From: Sesamum alatum
Lineage: Eukaryota > Streptophyta > Magnoliopsida > Lamiales > Pedaliaceae
Assembly: GCA_034509735.1 (NCBI GenBank)
Contig: JACGWO010000003.1
Location: 1,674,001-1,738,000 of the forward strand
Reading direction: 5' to 3'
Length of the DNA: 64,000 nt
The position numbers and the translations under genes were made by a program. Position 1 is the stretch's first letter. Every line of letters begins with the position of its first letter. The notes beneath the pieces were generated by a model. It was not told where the DNA came from and ran no database searches. It saw only the letters and a list, made by a program, of their open reading frames with translations. Below are positions 55,285 through 64,000 of the stretch, piece after piece.

Positions 55285-58200
55285 TCCTAACATTCTAACG
55301 TCATTACCAATGAGCAGAATGTCATTCACATAAAGCACTAGGAACCTCATTGAGCTCCCACTAACCTTCTTGTATACACAAGGGTCGGATTCATTTTTGA
55401 TGAAGTCATACCCCCGTATTACTTCGTCAAAGCGAATGTTCCAACTTCGGGAGGCTTGTTTGAGGCCATAGATGGACTTCTGGAGACGACAGACTTTTCT
55501 GTTCTTCTCCAGTGACCGTGAAACCCTCCGGCTGATCCATATAGATCTCTTCTTCAACGAAACCGTTGAGGAAGGCCGTTGTCACGTCCATCTGCCATAT
55601 CTCATAGTCATACCATGCTGCTATGGCGAGCAGAATCCGAATGGACTTAGCCATGGCTACTGGCGAGTAGGTATCCTTAAAATCGACCCCGGGTCGTTGA
55701 GTGTATCCCTTAGCTACAAGCCTAGCCTTAAAAGTTGTGACTTCTCCATCAACGCCAAGTTTGCGCTTGTAGACCCACTTACAGCCTACTGGCTTAACAC
55801 CTTTCGGTGGATCTACAAGACTCCAAACTTGGTTCTCGCTCATGGAGTCCATTTCGGCTTTCATGGCCTTAAGCCATTTCCCGGAGTCGATGTCAGACAT
55901 CGCTTCTCCATAAGTTTTAGGATCGTTATCCAAAAGATCGGTCGCACCTACAAAGCCATATCTCATTGGAGGTCTGGACTCTCTAGTGGACCTACGGAGA
56001 ACGGGAACGTCAGTGGTGACTGTGGGCGCTGACTGTATCGGAGCCGGTGGTTCAGGAACCGGGGCTGGCTGTTCCTGAGGCTGTCCTTCATGCCTAGCAT
56101 GTTGGACTTCTCGAGGTTGGTCAGCCCTTCGGCTGTTAATCCTGAATCCTCTAAGTGAGGGTTCCGCGGCTGTGTCTGATGGCTGGATTCCATCACTTGA
56201 TTCCTCAAGGATCAGCTCATCAGGTTGGATATCCTCCGGGAAGCCTTGCTCCAAGAATACTGCATTTCTTGAAACAAACACCTTTTGTTCCAAGGGGTCA
56301 TAAAAGTAATAACCCGCAGTTTCTTTAGGGTATCCAACGAACCTGCATAAGCTAGACCTAGATTCTAACTTATCTCCCACTAACCTCTTGACGTATGCGG
56401 GGCTACCCCATACTTTCAAGTAGTTGTAGGATGCAGGCTTGCCGTGCCATATCTCATATGGCGTTTGGGTCAATGTGCTAGTAGGCGCCAAATTCAATAA
56501 TTTGGCCGCCGTTTCTAGTGCATAGCCCCAAAACGATAAGGGCAATTTGGTAAAAACTCATCATGGACCGAACCATGTCCAACAGGGTTTGATTCCTCCT
56601 TTCAGAGACACCATTTAACTGCGGTGTTCCTGGAGGTGTCCATTTCTGATATTATACCATGTTCTTTTAGATAATCTAGGAACTCCGTACTAAGGTATTC
56701 ACCGCCTCGGTCCGACCGAAGGATTTTAATTTTGCAGTTGGTTTGGTTCTCCACTTCAAGTCTGAATTCTTTAAACCTCTCAAGAGCTTCAGACTTGTAC
56801 CTCATCAGGTAAACATGACCATACCGTGAATGATCATCGGTGAAGGTTATGAAGTAGGAGAACCCACCTCGGGCCTGCGTCCTTAGTGGTCCATATACGT
56901 CTGAATGGACCAAGTCCAACAGACCTGTGGCAAGCCTGCTTTGTCCTACAAAGGGCCTCTTGGTCATTTTCCCTCTTAGACAGGACTCACAAGTTGGTAG
57001 ATCGCTCAAGTCCCCAACCTCTAGGTTCTTTGAGTCTACCAACCTTTTCATCCTATCTTGGGATATGTGACCTAGCCTAGCGTGCCACAGACGTGCGTGC
57101 CCGTTATTATCTAATTTTCGTTTGTGTTGTGCATTGAGGACGAAATTCGTTTGTTGCAAGATATAGAGTCCGTTATGTAATGTACCAAGTAGATGAGCAA
57201 TTCCACACCTCATCAAATAAAAGCAGTTTTTATTGATTCTAAACTCATAACCACTATTGTCCAACAATGGAATGGAAATGATGTTTTTAATCATACTGGG
57301 TACAAAATAAACTTGTTCTAAATCTATGCTAATATTATCACTAATCACTAGAGTGGCGGATCCTACTGCTTCTGCCGAGATGGCCTTGCCATTCCCAAGC
57401 TTCAGGATCATGTCCCCGCTACCCAGTTTTCTGCTTCTTTTCAACACCTGCAAGTCATTGCAAATGTAAGCTCCACAGCCGGTATCTAATACCCAAGAGG
57501 TAGAACTAGTGACCATATTAACCTCAATCACATATATACCTTGGTTCGAGAAAAGTTTGGGGCACTCTCTCTTCCAATGCCCTTTCTCACGGCAGTTGAT
57601 ACATATGTCATATGCCTTTGACTGTTGCTTGGAGACAACCTTTCCCTTTCCTTTGCCTTTCCCCTCTTTGGCAATGGGAACACTCTTAGTGTTCGTAGCT
57701 GCTTTGACGGCTTTTCCCTTCCCTTTCTTCTTCTTCCAACGTCCGGCACCCTTGCCTTTCGTATTAGAAGTCGAAGCACCTCCAAACAATACCGAAGGCG
57801 TGGACTTCTTAGTCGTTGCCTCGTATTGCACCAACATATTGATCAACTCATGAATGCCCTTCTCAAGTGCGTTCGTGTTGTAGTTGACGATAAATTGGTC
57901 AAAGGAGGGTGGGAGTGACTGAAGGATCGCATCTATGTACGTTTCATTATCGAGACCTGCCTTTAGGTCTTCGAGCTTTTCCACCAAGGTAAGCATTTTA
58001 ACCCCGTGCTCTTGTACAGAGGATCCTTCTGTCATTTTAGTTCCAAAGAACGCCTTGGTCGCGACATACCTAGTATGCCGGTCCGGGACTGCATAGCAAT
58101 CCTTTAGGTGAGCCATAATGGAAGGGACATCGTCTAGCCTTTCATACTGCTTCTGAATCTCATTGGTCATCGAAGCAAGTATGATGCTACGGACCTTCCG

Positions 58201-58401
58201 GTTATCCTTATGCCAAGTCTCGAACGTCTCACGTTCTTCTGGCGTGGATCATTCCGGTAAGGTCCTAGGGAGAGGCTCGTCCATGACGTAGCCTTGGTTC
58301 TCGTAATCTAGGACTATCCTGAGATTGCACAACCAGTCGTTGTAGTTTGTTCCATTGAATTTGTTTGTCTCAAGAATGGTGGAAAGTGGGTTCTTAGACA
58401 T
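55285..58401 (-). pseudogene. gag-pol: B-6 gag-pol, broken; RT cut by A-5
   Basis: In reverse, the ATG at 58401 opens the family B gag, but GGA has become TGA in PEGSTPEE near 58250. From 58170 a 522-codon frame holds gag, zinc knuckle, the protease motif (DTGCGAYICND) and integrase zinc and core regions to ISE. A one-base insertion near 56645 breaks the integrase, and a second indel near 56553 is followed by a 372-codon frame to RT (QMDVTTAFLNG). The next frame reaches LYVNDILLIGND, where YVDD has become YVND, and the element is cut by A-5 just after VRMLG. Confidence 0.9.
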
Positions 58402-60605
58402 TTTAAAATCTACATTTTAGAAAACAACGCGCGATCAGCAGAAAATAAAAGACGGTGGTTTGATAAAATAATTAAATGCATGGACTTTAGTCATTTAATC
58501 CTCCCACTATTTATACGAAAACACGGTACTCTCAAACGTGATTTTTGGGAAATCCTTTCCAAGTGGGCTTGGGATCCACAGCGATTTTTCTCATACCCCG
58601 CTTTTACGATTCGCATGCAAAAGATCCTGTTCGAGGTATTCCATACCATTCTCGTTCCACGAGATTCCCAAGATTGTTGCCTCACCCTTTCACATGATCC
58701 CGAGGACTCCAAGCGAATCATGTTAATTGGGCGTTAGACCCAACCCAATCGACCGAGCCACGGATCCACTGGTACCCCCACGACTCGTGAGACAGGTAGC
58801 AGCAGCCTGCTTTTCGTTCATGACATAATGCAGCTTCCTTTAAGTACATTAACGTGCCACGACTCGTGAGACCACGCTATTGACCTAAAACAGCTTCCTC
58901 ACTATGCCATGGATTGGAAGGCATGGACAAACTCCTAGAGTTCATGTCCACCTTGTCTAGGGTCTAATATTTTGACATTGGTCCAACCAATGTGAGAGTA
59001 AGTAATGACCGAGATCTCAAATAAATATCTACACATACATCCATAATGCGTAAATAAACCATTCATAGCAGTTATATGATAAATAAACAATCCATTCATC
59101 CATCATCACAACCACATGCAAAATTAAAGCCTAGCACGCCCCTGTTGGATGATCACGAGCCCGAATCCTATGCGATCCACTGAGCCCGCAGTGGATTTAT
59201 GGTCAATCTAGGGTTGGTCCTATACTATTACATTAATAGTAATCCAATCATCATGCTGATGGGCCTTGGTCTCTTTTCCTCTTTCTTCACTTCATGGAAA
59301 ACACCAAGGGGCCTCCCGTCTGGGCTCTCCATGTGGTCCTTCCTTCTTCTCCACCAATTACAAAAAAGGAAACCTCACTCCTAGTCTACTCTCATTACAT
59401 ATTAAAAAATAGAAACCCCAGCGAAAACCCGGGGGGAGTACATAAGGAGGGAGGTAGAATGCCTTATTATTCCAAGGCAACTAGAAAGAGAGAAGTAGAA
59501 AGCAGTAAAAGAGGCACACAGGCCCAACAGAAAATAAACCATACATCCGGTCTTAGGGCTCGCGATCATCCATTTCCATCCAACACACATAATCACATGA
59601 TCCAATCACATAATTACATAATACCAACAACATATGATATCCAATCATAAATATCCAAAATAATTAATGAATATGTGCACAACGTGTGAAAAATAAAACA
59701 CAAATATTGGAAATAATATTTTCTCGTTTTAGGAAAACCTTTCCTCATTATTTTAAGTAAAATAACCCCGGGATTCCGAATCCAATTTATTTTACTCCTA
59801 AAATAATGTCCTTAGAAAAATAGGCATAATTGAACCAAAAACGATTTTTTCAGAATTAATTCAAAATTAAAACTGAAAATAATTAAAAAAATAAAAGAAA
59901 AATACTGCTAGGGTTTTGAAACCCTAGCAGAAGCAGCTGCCGCCGCCGCCGCCGCCGGCGGCTCGCCGGCACGCGCGCAGGGCAGCAGGCTCAGCCTGCC
60001 GCCCCTGCGCGCGCGCGTCTGGCCAGCAGGCCGGCACGCGCGCAGGCTCCCCTGCCTTGCGCGCGCGCTGGCCCGCTGGCTGCCGGCCGTGCCGTGCGCA
60101 GTGCGCGCGCAGACGCGCACTGGGCACGCCTGCCGGGCGCGCGCGCGCAGACTCCTTCGTCTGCGTGCGCGCGCGCCTTGGCAGCGCCGCCCAGGGCTCG
60201 TCCGCGCGCGGCCTTGCGCGCGCGCGCAGACACCCTTGTCTGCGTGCGTGCGCGTGCGCCTGCGCGCAGCCTTCCTGGCTGCGTGCTGCCCCCGCGCGGC
60301 CGGCTGGGCGGGGGCGCGCAGGCCTCCCTTGCCTGCACGCGTCTGCCCTGCCGGCAGCGTGCGGCTGCGCGCGGCCAGCCCTCCCGGCTGGCCGGCTGCG
60401 TTGTTTCTCGTTTTCCGTTCAATTTTTCCACCCCGTTTCTCAAGAAAAAACAGAAAATTACCAACATTCATAAATTCACACAAATTAAAAGCAATAAAAT
60501 CGACATGCTTAAAATCAAGAACAATCAAGATTTAATATAAAACATGCCAATATCACGTTTCATGCTTATAACGCACATAAACCCTAGGCCTATACACCGA
60601 ACCGG
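58402..60605 (-). other. B-6 untranslated leader
   Basis: Family B layout in reverse: TATAAATA complement near 58511, loop motifs CACGACTCGTG at 58779-58789 and 58858-58868 with the stem-loop 58819-58911, the large domain between about 59132 and 59573 (its outer arm reads GGGCTCGCGATCATCCA), and a GC-rich hairpin array at about 59930-60410. No gene is seen. Confidence 0.76.
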
Positions 60606-60617
60606 GCTCTGATACCA
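60606..60617 (-). other. B-6 primer binding site
   Basis: GCTCTGATACCA, complement of TGGTATCAGAGC, one base from the LTR end at 60619. Confidence 0.92.
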
Positions 60618-60618
60618 C

Positions 60619-62634
60619 TGAAAAAAATCCGGGTGATCGTCCCAGGAATTGCGCGAATGTGGAAGCGCGGTAAAAATAAACATATAAAATAAAAGGCATG
60701 CTTTTGATTTAAAGAACACGCTCAAGGGGTGTGCCCTTGAGGTTCCCGGGCGTTTGGTGTATCTCATGATCATAAAACAATTAAAGAAATCATGGAGGCC
60801 ATAGAGTTGAAAATAAAGAGGGACGAAAATCTTAAAGCGAGACCTACCCGTTGTCGTTTTCGTCTTCAACTGCTACTCGCGTTGTTCCCCGTTTTGCACC
60901 AAGACCTCGTTCTTGAGATCCTCCAAATCGTGACACACGATCCACCCACGTATCTTGCACGTCGTGCTAGCAACGAACAAGTATTATTATTTTTTTTTGG
61001 AGTGGACGAATCAATAACATGTTATCAATTAACGGTATTGGTTCGTCTAAGTTCTTGATGTTCCAAGAACAAAAAGAACTAAGGAAAAAAAATATATTTT
61101 CTTGCTAGAGAAAGAGAGAGGGGCGGACGAGAGGTAGGAGAGGGGAGAGTGTGTGTTATGTACGTTTTTCAAGAATCATCAATCTCTCAAATGTTGGAAG
61201 CTAGAGGTTTATATAGAGGAAGAGTTTAATCCTCTTTAAACTCAAACTCTAAGTAACCTAATTTGACTAGGATTTTGACCTAGTCAAAGTCCTAGTCAAA
61301 CTAGTGTTTGACCTAGTCAAACGAAGCCTAGCCTTCCATCTCCCCTTTCCATCTCAACCGTTGATTTTAATTTAATGGAATATTTAAATCCTATTAAATA
61401 TTCCAAAAGGCTAAAAGAATAAATATAATATAATAATAAATAAATATTATAATTTATTATAAGCCCATTAAATCAACCCTTTTAATAAATCCTATTTATT
61501 AATTTAATTCCCTTTATCAAATAGAAGGAATTAATTTCTCCAAGAAAATATAGGACCCGATTAAATCTAATTTAATCATTCCTTTACTCCAATATTTAAT
61601 TCTAAATTAAATACTAAGTGTGTGTGGATAGTGTGTGACTCTTTAGGTTCACCATTCAGCTAGACTTGGTCGGATTCCTAGAATACGTCCGTTACCATGG
61701 GTGGCCATCTAGCAACGGTCCATGGCACTAGAGACTAGGTGAAATATTCGGGGATGAACTTTTAGGCTCTAACAGTACACTTGTCCTTCTGTCTTCGGTC
61801 TCATCACTTAGGGTCTAGGGCACGGAAAATGCAGGTACCCATTTTGGACCTAAGCATCGGTCTGTCCTCACTAAACGCCGCAAGGGAAACCTTTTCCCTT
61901 CTGTTCAGTCACTGTGGCCACAGATTTCAGGGACAAGACACAGAGCATATATGAGACCCAACTGTCAACACCTTTTTGACAGGAGACAGATCCTTTCTTG
62001 GAAACTACTGTCACTTTGTACACCCGAGCTGCACTAGACATGGCTTATGACTACTCAAGAGTATTTTGGCAATCTCTCACCATATCTAAGATACAGACCT
62101 GATGCACAGGTAAACTCAGCAGTTCCTCAAGTGAAAGGACGTGGCCTGTACCGTTGGAACCTGGAATACACGTCATACCTTGCTGACCACACCCAAGGTC
62201 CTCCGTAAGACGGTTCCCGCGAGTCACCTCAGTCAGCTGCTTCCTAGCACGCTGACCCACTAACACTGCTTAGACGACCTTCGTCACCCGTCGATGAAAT
62301 GCGACAGCAGATGCTTAGTGCAAGTCTCAAGGGGAATCCCGGTACCCATTTTCGGGATTCCTTGACTTGGAGATTTCCGGACTGATTCGGTGAGACTGAT
62401 TTCATGGACCTACTCCAAGCGTAGTCCCAGTCCCCGAAATCGTTTCTCAGTCCGTGGGCTTTGTTTGCGTAGTGAACAGAAACGTAAATGCAGATAAGTG
62501 AACGTAAACAAAGTATTGCCATATGAATTTTCACTTCTTTATTCATAAATGTTTTTATTAAACACCAATGAATTGTCTAGACATAGGTTACATATTCCTG
62601 CCAAAATTGGCTTACATGGTCACCTATTCTAACA
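60619..62634 (-). repeat. B-6 5' LTR, complete
   Basis: The LTR is 2,016 bp in reverse, from TGAAAA (normally TGAAAG) to TATTCTAACA. It interrupts the tail of A-6 a few bases before its PPT; GATTG at 62635-62639 is the candidate target duplicate. Confidence 0.92.
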
Positions 62635-63344
62635 GATTGGCTTTAGGTCAAGTGGGAGATTGTTGGAATAGGTGACCAGAAAGCTAATAGGTTTGGCGAT
62701 TTGTAACCTATTCGACAACTTGATGTAAATGTAATATTATTATGTGATGAATAAGATGAGTGTTCGTCACCAATGGTACCTTCTTTGTTGCGCTCATCTT
62801 ACATTTGTTAAAACGGTGTTTAACTTATATCGCAACAAAGCCCACAGACCATGGATAACAACTCGAGCAGTTGGGCCATGCATTGGATGGTGGTCCTGAA
62901 ACCAATTGATTAAGAGTTGTGCCTGAAACGTTCCAAGTCGAGGACCTCGAGATAGGGCATCCAAGTCCTATTGAGACTTGCGTCAAAAGTCGTGTTCATT
63001 GGATGAGTGCCGTGTTTCATCGGCGACAGGCGTGGGACGCCTACAACGATCTTGATGGGTTGGTCGACTGGGGTCGAGCCGACTGGACTGACTCGCGGGG
63101 ATCATCATATGGAAGCCTTGGAGGGTTGTCTGTATGATTGGTTTTCCCGGTTCCGATAGTACGGGAGTAATCCTCAGACTTGAGGGATCATGGCAGTCGC
63201 GTGCACATGACGGCTGTATCTTGGATCTGGCGAGAGGTAATTATTCTGTAAGATGATTATCATAAGCCTTGTCCAGTGCAGTCAGAATGTGTAGCGAGGA
63301 CGGTGGATTCCAAGAAGAGGATCCGTCCCCTGTCAGTATGTGAC
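62635..63344 (+). mobile_element. A-6: PPT and 5' part of a family A 3' LTR
   Basis: GATTGGCTTTAGGTCAAG and the PPT GGTCAAGTGGGAGAT are followed at 62661 by TGTTGGAATAGGTGACCAG. The LTR is collinear with A-1 to TGTGAC (63339-63344), then switches to the opposite strand of another LTR copy. The 5' part of this element is not in the window. Confidence 0.88.
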
Positions 63345-64000
63345 CCTTTATGTTCACCCTCAGCTAGACTTGGGCCCGTGTCCCACAAAGGCCCGTTACC
63401 ATGGGTGGCCGTCTAGCAACGGTCCATGGCACTAGAGACTAGGTGAATTGGTGTGAACATTTAGGCGCTGACTCCGTACGGGTACGATCCTTCCGTCTAC
63501 CGTCTCCAAGCCTTAGTCTAGGGTATAGAATTGGGCGTTGGTTCCCATCCTTGACTAGGCATCTATGCTTAATACTCGAGACCACGTATGCTTCATTGTG
63601 TCGACACAGAAAACCATTCCCTGTTCGACCAACCACTGTGGCCACAGCTTCAAACAGCATGAACGTGTCTCCGAGTGCATAGGAGATACCTCTATCACAT
63701 ACTGAGAGGGGACGGATCCTCTTCTTGGAATCCACCGTCCTCGCTACACATTCCGACTGCACTGGACAAGGCTTACGATAATCATCTTGCAGAATGATTA
63801 ACTCTCGCCAGATCCAAGATACAGCCGTCATGTGCACGCGACTACCATAATCCCTCAAGTTTGAGGATTACTCCCGTACTATCGGAACCAGGGAAAACCA
63901 ATCATACCGACCAAAGCCTCCAAGGCTTCCATATGATGATCCCCGCGAGTCAGTCTAGATAGACCCCAGTCGACCAACCCATCAAGATCGTGTAGGCGTC
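63345..64000 (-). repeat. A-7: inverted family A LTR fragment
   Basis: In reverse, family A U3 from the CCTTTAGGTTCACCC-type block toward the LTR start, cut by the end of the window at the ACGCCTACACGATC region. It shares TGTGAC with A-6 at the join and resembles A-6 and A-5 closely. Confidence 0.85.

Overview
This window looks like intergenic DNA from a large, repeat-rich plant genome, most likely a flowering plant. I found no host gene, tRNA, rRNA or CRISPR array. Almost every base can be assigned to nested, mostly broken Ty1/copia LTR retrotransposons. The evidence is copia-order gag-pol remains (gag, zinc knuckle, DTG protease, HHCC-DDE integrase, YVDD reverse transcriptase, RNase H), initiator-Met-tRNA primer binding sites (TGGTATCAGAGC), polypurine tracts, LTRs running from TGTTRGAATAGG to CTTTCA or CCTTCA, and 5-bp target duplications. 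A 500-N scaffold gap lies at 50099-50598. All boundaries and identities come from reading by eye; no alignment was run.

Three related families (A, LTR about 2.2 kb; B, LTR about 2.0 kb; C, oldest) share the same plan: LTR, PBS, a leader of about 2 kb, gag-pol, PPT, LTR. A fourth, unrelated copia lineage (D) is also present. Copy labels used here, left to right: C-1 (+, 1-5963) was hit in its 3' LTR by A-1 (+, 5964-14015, truncated). This joins head-on to A-2 (-, 14016-21231), whose LTR holds the solo LTR A-3 (+, 18683-20835). A-2 itself lies in the pol of A-4 (+, 21232-22690). Next comes C-2 (-), whose LTR is split by B-1 (-, 23326-36005), which in turn carries the deletion derivative B-2 (+, 30377-32898) in its leader. 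After the C-3 fragment comes D-1 (-, 36725-38039), entered by B-3 (-, 38040-42485). B-3 holds the solo LTR B-4 (+, 39715-41702) and is entered by B-5 (+, 42486-50098). Beyond the gap lie A-5 (-, 50599-55284) in B-6 (-, 55285-62634), then the tail of A-6 (+, 62635-63344) fused to an inverted LTR A-7 (-, 63345-64000).

No copy appears able to transpose as written. B-1 comes closest, with a 911-codon frame covering gag, protease, integrase and the start of RT. B-5 has only 1-2 nt insertions, which look more like consensus errors than decay.

The unusual content is non-coding. Family A U3 is a chain of short inverted repeats almost all centred on TTGGA; family B U3 has a similar chain with TAG, TGG or AGG loops and six W-box cores upstream of a TATA box. 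The leaders contain a roughly 400-nt domain closed by a 16-17 bp stem, a long stem-loop presenting CACGAGTCGTG with a second copy 79-82 nt downstream, and a GC-rich hairpin array of variable length. In several stems the bases differ between families while pairing is kept, which suggests selected RNA structure. The leader is also bracketed by splice-donor-like and splice-acceptor-like sequences.
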